DNA from: Chania multitudinisentens RB-25
GTDB taxonomy: Bacteria > Pseudomonadota > Gammaproteobacteria > Enterobacterales > Enterobacteriaceae
Direction of reading: 5' to 3'
DNA length: 64,000 bases
NCBI RefSeq assembly: GCF_000520015.2
Contig: NZ_CP007044.2
Span: 744,001-808,000 of the forward strand
Shown piece by piece: positions 34,482-43,144 of this stretch. The notes under the pieces were generated by a model. It did not search any database and was not told the origin of the DNA. It worked only from the letters and a program-made list of their open reading frames with translations. Position numbers and translations under genes: made by a program. Within the stretch, counting starts at the first letter, position 1; every line of letters begins with the position of its first letter.

Positions 34482-34521
34482 GTTTCTCTGGCAATATTAC
34501 CAATTATATTGCCAGAGAAAC
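34482..34521. repeat. Perfect 16-bp inverted repeat
   Basis: GTTTCTCTGGCAATAT and ATATTGCCAGAGAAAC are exact complements around an 8-nt loop. It lies in the 313-bp gap between the heptosyltransferase-like gene and the ORF at 34629, about 110 bp after the stop of the latter. On the minus strand the tail is TTTATATT, so it may be that ORF's terminator. The stem is longer than most terminators. Confidence 0.7.
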
Positions 34522-34628
34522 CGTCCCTTTCAGGCCAAATTTTAACCACTCCCACCCATTCTGCAGATGGATTTAACGATTTCACCTAACCTGTGACGGA
34601 TAGCACTAGCTTACTTGAGGATGGATTC

Positions 34629-34931
34629 TCACGACACGAGCTGCGCGCGCAAATACGCCAACGCACTTTGGCTGTAACTCTCGTTTTGAGCCAGTTTTGG
34701 GATCAGGCCCTGAGCTTCCAGATCCATCCCGATACGATGCAACTCCTGATGCTGTGGGAGCACATCGGCAAACGCATTGAGCAGGATAATTGACGGCATG
34801 ATTTTTTCTGCACAAGTACCAACCGCTCCAGGTTCATCGCCTCTGGCTGGACAAGGAAGATTATCCGCATTACGGCACTGACATGCTTGTAATAAAGTGA
34901 TCGCCTGTTGAATTTCATGACTCCATGGCAT
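34629..34931 (-). CDS. Hypothetical protein, 100 residues
   Basis: I do not recognise this protein. It reads as a small soluble helical protein with four or five cysteines near the N-terminus (LLQACQCRNADNLPCPARG, then GTCAEK), a possible metal or disulfide feature, followed by two amphipathic helices (SIILLNAFADVLPQHQELHR). The start has a good ribosome site (AGGGGA eight bases before the ATG), which makes it more credible than the opposing 66-codon frame. It is a single gene followed by the long inverted repeat. Confidence 0.55.
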   Translation of the reverse strand: MPWSHEIQQAITLLQACQCRNADNLPCPARGDEPGAVGTCAEKIMPSIILLNAFADVLPQHQELHRIGMDLEAQGLIPKLAQNESYSQSALAYLRAQLVS

Positions 34932-35165
34932 AACTACATTCCCCTAAACTTATCCCATACATCAATGTATGAATAGAATAATAGACGATAAATTAGCACG
35001 CTTTAGATTATTCATCACAGAATAACCCATATAAAAACCAGGCTAATGCCGTATGATAATTTAGATTTTTCCCGCAATTACACATTGATGTAGGTCACAT
35101 TACATAAAGATAGCTAAGACTTTTCTATTGTCTGGCGGCAACCGTGATTTGCATCTGATAATCAC
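34932..35165. other. Intergenic region, no feature recognised
   Basis: About 230 bp of A+T-rich sequence upstream of the 100-residue ORF. I see no gene here; it probably contains that ORF's promoter. Confidence 0.3.
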
Positions 35166-35330
35166 TTAATGCTGGTTATTCTGCAACCAGATTACTGTAA
35201 CTGTATCACTGAGTGCCTGTTCTACGGGGCGGAATGTCAGATCCGATTCGAGCTTGCTCGTGGCATGATTGAAAGGAAGTGTAGCGATTAAGCCGTGGCG
35301 ACCTAAGCTGGCACCAGGTATCTCGGTGGC
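35166..35330 (-). pseudogene. C-terminal remnant of an NAD-dependent epimerase-like gene
   Basis: On the minus strand a frame without a start ends in TAA at 35168 and reads GASLGRHGLIATLPFNHAT, then SKLESDLTFRPVEQALSDTV. The latter is the usual C-terminal pattern of extended SDR epimerases (SKA...LGF+PR-LEEAL+DTV). Nothing upstream continues it: the frame runs into the terminator of the pectate lyase gene and a stop. I read it as the surviving tail of a deleted gene. The match is by eye and short. Confidence 0.5.
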
Positions 35331-35340
35331 TAAAAACCTC

Positions 35341-35364
35341 AAAGCACTCCTCCATGAGTGCTTT
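35341..35364 (-). terminator. Terminator after the pectate lyase gene
   Basis: AAAGCACTC and GAGTGCTTT form a perfect 9-bp stem with a 6-nt loop, 24 bp past the stop. On the minus strand it is followed by GAGGTTTTTAG. It abuts the epimerase remnant. Confidence 0.75.
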
Positions 35365-35387
35365 GTCTATCCGCTATATCCGCAGGG

Positions 35388-36536
35388 TTATTTCAATTCA
35401 ATTTTCTTTAACCATTCAGGGTAGGTTTTTGACAAGTATTCTTCAGCGAAATAGCCATACCAGCCATAACCTGTCCGGCGCTCTCTGGCAATATCTTCAT
35501 ATTTCGCTACGCGCTTCCCATCGCGGTTAGCCAGAATCACAGAGTTATCATTTAGATCATAAAACCTGGCCCAAATCCGGGGAGCCGCAGGGTCCTTCTC
35601 AATGCGTCTGTCCCACTGGCTGGAATGCCAAGCATATTTTTCCTCCGGCGCTTCAAATTTAACGACTTTGAACCCGGTCAGCGCAGAATCCTTGAGCCAT
35701 TGTGTTGCGTTATTAATACTTTCGATTATTTCTGGAGAAGGATTATCAATGGAGGTGAGATATTCAAGCACCCCGACAGTTTCTGAAGATATGATGCCAG
35801 GAAGTTCATATGAACGCCCACCAACGGGCTTCAACGTTTCTGGATTATACTGGCCTGCCCAACCGGTTTTTTTGCCATTTTGTACAATTTGCAATTCAAG
35901 CAGACATTTATCGCCTCTGGATACAGAATCAGAAATTAAAGCCAGGGTAGCATCATCAACAAATCCATATGTTTTTCTGTCTTGAAGTATATTTCTGAAT
36001 AACCGTAATATACCGGACGTCACATCATCCGCATTCGTAATCGCTCGCTGGTAGCTGGTATTTTCAGTTTCGGTGCTGTTCTTGGGAGGAATGGTATGAG
36101 GCCAGCCAGCACAGACCGTATATTGTTGATTAAGCGTATAACGGAGCCCCTGTAATGCCGCATCACTGTAACGTTTGTCACCCAACTCGGCCCAAGCATG
36201 GGCAAGGTACTCTATTTGAGAGTACGTATTGCGGTTATCAAACGATACTCTAATATCACTCTTCTCTTTGCGGAAAGCCTGTTGTTCTTCCGATGATAAA
36301 ATTCTTAATGGGTCCTGATTTTCAATCCAGCCTCCGACATCTTTCTGATATAAAAGCACATTTTCAGATATCCCTTTTACATCATTTTCAGCAAGCCTCT
36401 GATAATCTTTACCATTTTTATTCTGATAATGATGGATGGCATCGGCGAACCCATCCAGCCCCGGTGCTGCAAGAGCAGAAGTAACGATACCGGTTAACAT
36501 GACCACGCCGGTAGTGAATGAAAAAAAATTCATCAT
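35388..36536 (-). CDS. Pectate lyase, polysaccharide lyase family 10
   Basis: A secreted or periplasmic enzyme that cleaves polygalacturonate by beta-elimination. The 382 residues have a signal peptide (about 1-23, ALAAPG). The PL10 (alpha/alpha-toroid) landmarks are the N-terminal YQNKNG/WIEN segment, GWAGQYNPETLKPVGGRSYE around residue 225-245 and the conserved C-terminal stretch ARFYDLNDNS then RERRTGYGWYG, with the catalytic Arg and substrate-binding residues. Base composition is more A+T-rich than the flanking core genes, which fits lateral gain. It is monocistronic with its own terminator and suggests life on plant material. Confidence 0.88.
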   Translation of the reverse strand: MMNFFSFTTGVVMLTGIVTSALAAPGLDGFADAIHHYQNKNGKDYQRLAENDVKGISENVLLYQKDVGGWIENQDPLRILSSEEQQAFRKEKSDIRVSFDNRNTYSQIEYLAHAWAELGDKRYSDAALQGLRYTLNQQYTVCAGWPHTIPPKNSTETENTSYQRAITNADDVTSGILRLFRNILQDRKTYGFVDDATLALISDSVSRGDKCLLELQIVQNGKKTGWAGQYNPETLKPVGGRSYELPGIISSETVGVLEYLTSIDNPSPEIIESINNATQWLKDSALTGFKVVKFEAPEEKYAWHSSQWDRRIEKDPAAPRIWARFYDLNDNSVILANRDGKRVAKYEDIARERRTGYGWYGYFAEEYLSKTYPEWLKKIELK

Positions 36537-36848
36537 TTATCCCCTGTTAAAAAAATAAAACAATGTACCGAAAAAAATGGTACGTGTTTTCACAAAAAAA
36601 TAAAGTGACCTTCATCTGCAAAAAAGGCAAAAAACTTAATTTTGCTATTGGCCACCGCGAAAGCGTCAAAACTGTAAATAATCTTATGTAATGCCAATGA
36701 TATTAAAGGTAAACGTTTAAGTAACGAAGTATAAGTATTGCAAAACATGGGCGGTGGTTATTCTCAAAAATTTAACGGGATGAGGAGTTCTGTTATTATC
36801 TATCGAATATGAAAGATGCCCGTTCTTGCTGAGTGGAGATATGATTTA
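36537..36848. other. Divergent region between pectate lyase and HAD phosphatase genes
   Basis: About 310 bp, A+T-rich, with several poly-A runs on the lyase side. It must hold promoters for both genes. I looked for a KdgR-like operator and did not find a convincing one. Confidence 0.35.
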
Positions 36849-37523
36849 ATGGATGCAAAAGTTAATCGTACAAAAAGAGTTTTGTCGGTTTTTGATTTTG
36901 ACGGAACGCTGACTCATCGAGACAGTTTTATCCCGTTTCTCCGTTTTGCTTTCGGTAAACGCCTATTTGCCCGGCGGTTAGTAAAACTTGCCCAGCCTAC
37001 CTTCAGGTGTATACGCAAAAAACTCACCCGCGACGAGTTGAAAGAAGTCCTCATTGAAACCTTCCTGACCGGCGTTGACGAACACTGGTTCCGCCAACAA
37101 GCCGAGGCCTTTTGCTCAGCCTATTGGGCCAGATTGATGCGGCCTTCCGGGTTGCTGGCTGTTGCAGCAGAAGTGAATTCTGGCGCAGAAGTCACGATTT
37201 GTTCCGCTTCTCCGGCCATGGTTTTGCAACCCTTTGCAGACCGTTTAGGCATCAAGCTGATTGGCACCTTGTTGGAAGTCGCTGATGGCAAGCTCACCGG
37301 GCGCATTACGGGTCACAACTGCCGCTGCGGGCAAAAGGTCAAACGTCTGGAAAGTATTTACGGTCAGCTAGAGGAATATCATCTCAGAGCCTGGGGTGAT
37401 ACCCGTGGGGATTACGAACTGCTGGCCACCGCTCAGGATGCACACTGGCGGCACTTTCATCCTGCCTGGTCAAAGCTCCGCTCTCCCGTCAAAAAACTGA
37501 GCCTGGCAGAGCGGAATAGATAG
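36849..37523 (+). CDS. HAD-superfamily subfamily IB phosphatase
   Basis: A cytosolic phosphatase of 224 residues. Motif I is FDFDGTLTHRDSF (Asp16, Asp18), the HAD-IB cap follows, motif II is TICSASPAM, and motif IV is WGDTRGDYELL (the usual Asp pair appears as GDTRGD). This is the SerB-like / PgpC-like group, which includes phosphatidylglycerophosphatase C, and the substrate is not certain. The start at 36849 has GGAG upstream; an in-frame ATG at 36816 has no ribosome site. It is convergent with terF, 58 bp apart. Confidence 0.82.
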   Translation: MDAKVNRTKRVLSVFDFDGTLTHRDSFIPFLRFAFGKRLFARRLVKLAQPTFRCIRKKLTRDELKEVLIETFLTGVDEHWFRQQAEAFCSAYWARLMRPSGLLAVAAEVNSGAEVTICSASPAMVLQPFADRLGIKLIGTLLEVADGKLTGRITGHNCRCGQKVKRLESIYGQLEEYHLRAWGDTRGDYELLATAQDAHWRHFHPAWSKLRSPVKKLSLAERNR

Positions 37524-37581
37524 CCTATATTCAGGCTCTGGCTCGGTATGGGCCTGAGCCACAGTAAGCAGCATAAAATGG

Positions 37582-38832
37582 TTAAAAAATTATCCGATCT
37601 GCTTTGGCAGCCTCATACCAATCTTTAAACTCCTCCAGCAGCAGATCATACAAACGGTCTTCCTGAAGAGTCGCGAAATTGTCAATCGCAAAGAAATGGG
37701 TGTTATCCACTCGGCGATCCGTGAAAGTATCCAGATTTTCCAACACGCCGTAGTTCATCCCACCCAAGCCGACGAATTTCCAGAAAATCGGGTAATTGGC
37801 CGAGCGCCTGATAGCCTCTTTGATCTGACGCGTTTTACTGATACCGCCGTCAGTAATAAACACAACATAGACCGGCAATTCACTGTGTTTGAATGTCTCG
37901 ATCAGTTCTTCCATTACCGGCGGTTCATTGTTTGTGCCACCCAAGCCTGGCAGATTCTCCCAGGTTGAACGCCTGGTCGTATTCTGGATTGCCTGAATAT
38001 ACCCATCAAGATTATCCAGCGTAACATCGGGATATTTAGCGTGCTTTTCCGCAAATCCCCAAACATCCATTGAACCATCATCATCAAACTGAACAGCCAG
38101 CACCGCAATACGATCCAGAACGGCTTGAACATTCCCCTTACTGAACTGACCTTTCATTGACCCCGACGCATCCAGAACGAAAGCGACTTTCGCCTTTACC
38201 GATTGCAGGTTAAATTTAGTGAGGCTAACGGTGGCTTTCTTTGCCAGGCTCACTAAACGAGGCGCTTTGTCCTGAAGTTTTTTCTCAAGACTCACGGTGG
38301 AAAGCGGTGTAGATGCTACTGGTGCAACCGGCTGAGCAATATCAACGCCATAATTTAAGGCCAGTGGTTCCAGGCCACCGTTAAAACCTTGCCCAAGCGC
38401 ACGCAGTTTCCAATTGCCCGCATGCCGATAAATCTCTGCCAGGATCAATGCTTTCTCCGCACGGCCCTGTGTTTCCACCCGGTATTCTGCAACATTTGGC
38501 ATATTCAATTGCAGATGGCTCAACCCTGATACGGCATCGGGGCCATCAATGACCAGCGTTATGGCAATCTTACTGACATCAGCTTCAATTTTGCTTAAAT
38601 CCAGTGAGATCGAGCTACTTTGTGGCGAATGTTGCAAAACAACGCTTCTATTGGCCGTAGCCGTTTGGTTGAAAAAAATAAAATCCGCATCGCCACGCAC
38701 TTTACCTGCGGCATTCAGCAGAAAAACCGCCGTATCAAGCTCACTCTTAAAATCGGGAGCGCTGGGATAATGTAATGTCAGATTGATGTGCATTCCATTA
38801 ACGACCAGATTCTGGCCTGACTGTAAAATCAT
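37582..38832 (-). CDS. terF: Tellurium resistance protein TerF (TerD domain plus vWA)
   Basis: Residues about 1-165 are a TerD-type domain (LDTAVFLLNAAGKVRGDADFIFFNQ, AEIYRHAGNWKLRALGQGFNGG). A linker follows, and then a von Willebrand factor A domain from about 205, with the MIDAS FVLDASGSM and FITDGGISKTRQI. The 416 residues match TerF of R478 (about 413). The start has a strong GGAGG. It is separated from terE by 317 bp containing a terminator-like hairpin, so terF is probably expressed less than the rest. The vWA part links the TerD complex to the TerY proteins encoded further right. Confidence 0.95.
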   Translation of the reverse strand: MILQSGQNLVVNGMHINLTLHYPSAPDFKSELDTAVFLLNAAGKVRGDADFIFFNQTATANRSVVLQHSPQSSSISLDLSKIEADVSKIAITLVIDGPDAVSGLSHLQLNMPNVAEYRVETQGRAEKALILAEIYRHAGNWKLRALGQGFNGGLEPLALNYGVDIAQPVAPVASTPLSTVSLEKKLQDKAPRLVSLAKKATVSLTKFNLQSVKAKVAFVLDASGSMKGQFSKGNVQAVLDRIAVLAVQFDDDGSMDVWGFAEKHAKYPDVTLDNLDGYIQAIQNTTRRSTWENLPGLGGTNNEPPVMEELIETFKHSELPVYVVFITDGGISKTRQIKEAIRRSANYPIFWKFVGLGGMNYGVLENLDTFTDRRVDNTHFFAIDNFATLQEDRLYDLLLEEFKDWYEAAKADRIIF

Positions 38833-39149
38833 CTGGATAACCTCCTGTTTTTAAATAGTTACCACCCAGCTCGCTACCGTGGCGCAGTGCCGTAGGTCCT
38901 TATCCGCATGATACCCGTATTTAAGCCTGTATTTCTTGATAAAAAGGCGCTGGGCTACGTACTGTCAGCTATCGCAATAATGGGGATAAAGAAAGAAAGG
39001 GAATCAAGCGACCAAGCCTCACAATAACAAACCAGCATCGCTCTCTTTTCGGGAATAGAACTGAGATAACATCAAGATCAAAACCCCCTCTTTTTGCCAA
39101 AGAGGGGGGCTGGTAACCTTAAATACTCAAGGTTATGGGATCAGCTGAC
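38833..39149. other. terE-terF spacer
   Basis: A 317-bp gap inside the ter operon. Apart from the hairpin at 39084-39108 I see no gene. It is long enough to hold a separate terF promoter, but none was assigned. Confidence 0.4.
39084..39108 (-). terminator. Terminator-like hairpin after terE
   Basis: CCCCCTCTT and AAGAGGGGG form a GC-rich stem of at least nine pairs around a 7-nt loop. On the minus strand it is followed by TTTTGAT. It would cut most transcripts after terZABCDE and leave terF as read-through or separately expressed. Confidence 0.7.
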
Positions 39150-39725
39150 TCAAACATTGACGCCATGCTGTGAGGCCAACGCCGACAAGCCACCCGCAAA
39201 GCCTTGGCCTACTGCCTTGAATTTCCACTCTGCACCGTGGCGGTACAGTTCACCGAAGACCATGGCAGTTTCGGTAGAAGCATCTTCAGACAGGTCGAAA
39301 CGGGCAATTTCAGTCCCATTGTCGTTGTTGTAAATACGCATATAGCTGTTGCTGACCATACCAAAGTTTTGTTTACGGGCTTCGGCATCATAGATGGTAA
39401 CGGCAAAAACCAGCTTCTTAGCGTCCTCCGGAACTTTGCTCAGGTTAATTTTTACCTGCTCGTCATCGCCATCACCTTCGCCAGTGCGGTTGTCACCCTG
39501 GTGTTCAACGGAACCACAAGCACTCAATTTGTTGTTAAAGAAAATAAAACCGCTGTCATTCAGTACCTTACCGTCTTCACCTACCATAAATACGGAGGCA
39601 TCCAGGTCAAACGCCTGGCCGTCTGTGACACGCGCATCCCAACCTAAGCCAGCCATGGCAATAGTCATGGCCGGAGCTTCTTTAGTCAGGGATACGTTAC
39701 CGCCTTTTACGAGAGAAACTGCCAT
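39150..39725 (-). CDS. terE: Tellurium resistance protein TerE (TerD family)
   Basis: A 191-residue single TerD-family domain. The fold binds calcium through acidic clusters seen in GLGWDARVTDGQAFDLDASV and GDNRTGEGDGDDEQVKI; the C-terminal YRHGAEWKFKAVGQGFAGG is also diagnostic. About 60-70% identical by eye to TerD just upstream, from which it arose by duplication. It is thought to act with TerZ, TerD and TerA at the inner membrane around TerC. It is 75 bp after terD. Confidence 0.96.
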   Translation of the reverse strand: MAVSLVKGGNVSLTKEAPAMTIAMAGLGWDARVTDGQAFDLDASVFMVGEDGKVLNDSGFIFFNNKLSACGSVEHQGDNRTGEGDGDDEQVKINLSKVPEDAKKLVFAVTIYDAEARKQNFGMVSNSYMRIYNNDNGTEIARFDLSEDASTETAMVFGELYRHGAEWKFKAVGQGFAGGLSALASQHGVNV

Positions 39726-39800
39726 TTTAAAACTCCTGGTTTAAGGTTGATTCAGGCAGCCATATGCTGCCCAATTTAAGAGAGAAAGCGTCTTGCTTGA

Positions 39801-40379
39801 TCAGGACGCGTTGATACCGTACTGAGCACATACGGATGCCAGTCCACCAGCATAACCCTGGCCTACTGCCCGGAATTTCCACTCTGCACCGTTGCGATAC
39901 AGTTCGCCGAACAACATGGCAGTTTCCGTGGAAGCATCTTCTGTCAGATCATAACGAGCCACTTCGCTCTGATTATCGTCATTAACCAAACGGATAAATG
40001 CCCCCGATACCTGACCGAAGCTTTGACGGCGGGTCTGTGCATCGTGGATAGTGACCACAAACACAATTTTGTCGACGTCTGCCGGGATCTGATCCAGCTT
40101 GATTTTCAAGGACTCATCATCACCGTCACCTTCGCCGGTACGGTTATCACCGGTGTGCGTTACAGAGCCATCCGCAGAGGTCAGGTTATTATAAAAAATG
40201 AAATCAGCATCACCGCGCACTTTACCGCTGGCGGCCAACAAAAATGCAGAGGCATCCAGGTCGAAATCCTGACCATCGGTGGAACGTGCGTCCCAGCCCA
40301 AGCCAATCAGAACGTTCTTCATGGTAGGTGCTGCTTTACTCAGGGAAACATTACCGCCTTTAGAAAGAGAAACACTCAT
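39801..40379 (-). CDS. terD: Tellurium resistance protein TerD
   Basis: The type member of the calcium-binding TerD family, 192 residues. GLGWDARSTDGQDFDLDASA, FIFYNNLTS and GDNRTGEGDGDDESLKI hold the Ca-binding acidic residues, and YRNGAEWKFRAVGQGYAGG closes the domain. With TerB and TerC it is part of the minimal set needed for tellurite resistance in R478. It lies 56 bp after terC. Confidence 0.97.
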   Translation of the reverse strand: MSVSLSKGGNVSLSKAAPTMKNVLIGLGWDARSTDGQDFDLDASAFLLAASGKVRGDADFIFYNNLTSADGSVTHTGDNRTGEGDGDDESLKIKLDQIPADVDKIVFVVTIHDAQTRRQSFGQVSGAFIRLVNDDNQSEVARYDLTEDASTETAMLFGELYRNGAEWKFRAVGQGYAGGLASVCAQYGINAS

Positions 40380-40435
40380 TGTCCTAACCTCTCAGATTAA
40401 TGTAGTTCAAATGGATTTCAGCCCAGATAGAGGGA

Positions 40436-41479
40436 TCAATTATCCTGTTTTTCCTCAGCATCGGGTTTGCCTGGGAACATGACGCTCGCCAGAATCCCCA
40501 GCGCCAGCACCCCCAGAACAACAAACAGGCTCGTTGGCGCTGAAATGTTGTAACCATGATGCCAGATATGGTCGGTTGCATTAAGGCCCAGTTTCGCTGC
40601 AATGAAGAACAACAAGACGATAACGGCCTTTTCAAGATGCACCAGATACTGCTTCAGGGCTTCCAGCACAAAATACAGCGTACGCAAGCCGAGGATCGCG
40701 AACATCATGGCACTGTACACAATCAGCGGCTCGCGGCTGACCGCAATGATGGCAGGTACAGAGTCAAACGCAAACATCACGTCGGATAACTCAACAACCG
40801 CCACACAAAGCATCAATGGTGTTGCATACAGAGCCGCCTTGGTGCCACGGCCAATCGTCACATCCTGGTTCTCAGGCTTTGCCAGTTCCTCGTCCACTTC
40901 TTTCTGATTTAACAGAAAAGCGTGTCCTCTCAGCTTCGGCCAAATAGGGAAGAAACGTTTAACCATGCGATACGCAAGATGTTGTGAGTAATCTTCAATT
41001 TCATCACCGTCATCACCGCTTTTCAACATCATGACGGCGGTCCAGGCAACGATAATAGCGAACACGATTTCAACGTATGGCCCAAGGCTCAAGAGCCCCG
41101 TACCAATGGCAACGAAAATCCCCCTGAAGACGATAGCCCCGATAATCCCCCAATACAGCACGCGGTGGCGGTAGCGATCCGGCACTGCAAACCAGGAGAA
41201 AATAGCCATCATGACAAACAGGTTATCAACCGACAGCACTTTCTCCAGTGCATAACCCGTGACAAACAGGCTGGCAACTTCAGCTCCATGATGGATATAC
41301 AGGAAACCGGCAAAAGCCAGCGCCACAGCAATCCAGAAAACAGACCACAGCGCCGCACTCTTCAGCGAAATAGGCTTATCATGACGGTGCATGAACAAGT
41401 CGATAAAAATAGCCCCGATAGACAATACAACGAAAACCATAACGGTTTCGATCGGGAAGCCGATATTCGTGGATACCAT
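40436..41479 (-). CDS. terC: Tellurium resistance membrane protein TerC
   Basis: An integral inner-membrane protein of 347 residues with about nine helices. Family landmarks are VLSVDNLFVMMAIFSWF and MFAFDSVPAI, acidic residues within helices that suggest metal ion handling. A charged cytoplasmic loop (about 165-195) sits between them. TerC anchors the Ter complex by binding TerB. It is 24 bp after terB. Confidence 0.97.
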   Translation of the reverse strand: MVSTNIGFPIETVMVFVVLSIGAIFIDLFMHRHDKPISLKSAALWSVFWIAVALAFAGFLYIHHGAEVASLFVTGYALEKVLSVDNLFVMMAIFSWFAVPDRYRHRVLYWGIIGAIVFRGIFVAIGTGLLSLGPYVEIVFAIIVAWTAVMMLKSGDDGDEIEDYSQHLAYRMVKRFFPIWPKLRGHAFLLNQKEVDEELAKPENQDVTIGRGTKAALYATPLMLCVAVVELSDVMFAFDSVPAIIAVSREPLIVYSAMMFAILGLRTLYFVLEALKQYLVHLEKAVIVLLFFIAAKLGLNATDHIWHHGYNISAPTSLFVVLGVLALGILASVMFPGKPDAEEKQDN

Positions 41480-41503
41480 ATTTAACCTTTTGAGGATATT
41501 ACA

Positions 41504-41959
41504 TTAAAGACCGAATTCGGCCGGTTCAAAGCCAAGCGCGATGGCAATCTCACGCACCGCTTTCTGCTCATCCTGGTCAAAATCACCGTCGCTTTTGGCA
41601 ACAGCAATACCAACCCGCAACGCCAATTGAGCCGCTTCTGGCTGATCTTTCAGCGCAAGGATGTATTTCATGGTTTCACCCTTGCCGATTTCCACATCGA
41701 AATCGAAGCTGGCCACCAGTTTGTTAAAGAATTCGATGACTTCAGTCGTTTCGAAAACCTTTAACTCATCAGACGCACGGAGAAAACCGATCATCTTTTG
41801 TTTTTCTTCGCTGCTGACACCATCACTCGACACGGCAATACGCGCGCATACGGCAACGGTTCCCTGCATAAATTTTTTGTTCTTGAAACGGCCAACCTGT
41901 TTGGTCAGCTCGTCACGGCTGGCATTAAATGCCCCTTTAACCTTATCGAAGAAACTCAT
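41504..41959 (-). CDS. terB: Tellurium resistance protein TerB
   Basis: A 151-residue all-helical acidic protein with the TerB repeat pattern VGIAVAKSDGDFDQDEQKAVREIA, whose Asp/Glu cluster may bind metal. TerB binds TerC at the membrane and mediates contacts with the soluble Ter proteins. It is 24 bp after terA and 24 bp before terC, with coupled spacing typical of this operon. Confidence 0.96.
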   Translation of the reverse strand: MSFFDKVKGAFNASRDELTKQVGRFKNKKFMQGTVAVCARIAVSSDGVSSEEKQKMIGFLRASDELKVFETTEVIEFFNKLVASFDFDVEIGKGETMKYILALKDQPEAAQLALRVGIAVAKSDGDFDQDEQKAVREIAIALGFEPAEFGL

Positions 41960-41983
41960 TTTGAAATCCTCTGCAAAAAATCA

Positions 41984-43144
41984 TTATTTAGAACCGGCTC
42001 TCCAGTTAAAGCCCCAGCCAAAAGCCTGGTCCATATCACTGTGGCCGTTGAAGAAACGGTTGATACGCTCCACTTTAATGCTGCCGTTCTCGTTCACCAA
42101 CCGTGCGACTGCGCACATGTTGCGGTTGTTCTGCCCTTCCGTCATCCGTGTTTCTATCGGTGGTTGGTCTGGAATATGGAGAGTCACGACACCATCCGTT
42201 TTATCCCAGCTCGCAACACCTTCGTAGATAAAGGCATAAATCAGCACTTCACGGATGTTTTTCCATTCGCGCCCGTTAACGTGCAGCCATTCACCTTCGG
42301 AGATATCACCGGTACGGTCATCGCCCTGTAACTGCGCGTAAGGTTCGCTATGGTAAGAACCAAAACTGTTGCCCAAAGCCTGGATCACCGTTTTGTATCC
42401 GTCTTCCAATTTAACAAACGCACCGAGATCTAGATCGATGCCTTTTTTCGAGCCAAACATGGCCCGTAACCCTGTTGGGTTGCTGCCACGGTGCCAATTC
42501 AGATTGATACGGATTTCACCAAAGTTATCCCGCTTGGTCAGGCTGATTGCGGGTTTTTCTTTGGTTAATGACACTTTGCTCAGGCTGATTTTATTCGGAG
42601 CCGGAGCAGGCGGCGGTGTGGGTGCCGGATCGGCTGCCGCAGCGGGAGTATCCGCCACATCCACGCCAAAATTTTCAGCCAGCGGCTTGAGCCCGCCATT
42701 GAACCCTTGAGCAATAAAGCGGAACTTCCACTCGCTGTTACGGCGATAGAGTTCCCCCAGGATTAACGCCGCTTCCTGTCGGCCGGCCAGTTCAACCGCA
42801 CCCGCCACAAGCACTTCATTATCTGCTTCAACCTGAATCGCCAGACGTTGCAAGCCTGCCACCGTTTGGTTCCCGTCACAGGTCACCGTAAAGGCTATTT
42901 TTTGCACATCGGCATGCAGCCGGCTGACGTCTACGGCAAACGAAGAATTATTACCTTCATTCGCCAACGAAACGGTAGCATCGTCGCTCTTGGGCTGCCC
43001 GTAAAAGATCATGTCCGTGTCGCCTTTGACTTTGCCGCTCGCATACAAACGGAAAGCAGAGGCATCGACCGGCGCACCCGACAGAATACGCACTGTCAGC
43101 AGTTTCGATGGAACGGGAGCATTGCTCCCCGGCGTCATGTTCAT
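41984..43144 (-). CDS. terA: Tellurium resistance protein TerA
   Basis: A 386-residue protein with two TerD-like halves: an N-terminal one (LYASGKVKGDTDMIFYGQP, GELYRRNSEWKFRFIAQGFNGG) and a divergent C-terminal one (FGSKKGIDLDLGAFVKLEDGYK, LQGDDRTGDISEGEWL). A Pro/Ala linker (about 178-192) joins them. The ATG overlaps the terZ stop as TAATG, so translation is coupled. It is the second gene of terZABCDE(F). Confidence 0.95.
   Translation of the reverse strand: MNMTPGSNAPVPSKLLTVRILSGAPVDASAFRLYASGKVKGDTDMIFYGQPKSDDATVSLANEGNNSSFAVDVSRLHADVQKIAFTVTCDGNQTVAGLQRLAIQVEADNEVLVAGAVELAGRQEAALILGELYRRNSEWKFRFIAQGFNGGLKPLAENFGVDVADTPAAAADPAPTPPPAPAPNKISLSKVSLTKEKPAISLTKRDNFGEIRINLNWHRGSNPTGLRAMFGSKKGIDLDLGAFVKLEDGYKTVIQALGNSFGSYHSEPYAQLQGDDRTGDISEGEWLHVNGREWKNIREVLIYAFIYEGVASWDKTDGVVTLHIPDQPPIETRMTEGQNNRNMCAVARLVNENGSIKVERINRFFNGHSDMDQAFGWGFNWRAGSK

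Noticed and set aside
34593..34793. 66-codon plus-strand frame opposite the 100-residue ORF
   Set aside because: The minus-strand frame is longer and has the better ribosome site; both cannot easily be real.
36537..36848. Possible KdgR operator before the pectate lyase gene
   Set aside because: Only a loose AATAAAAC-like resemblance; no palindrome of the expected form.
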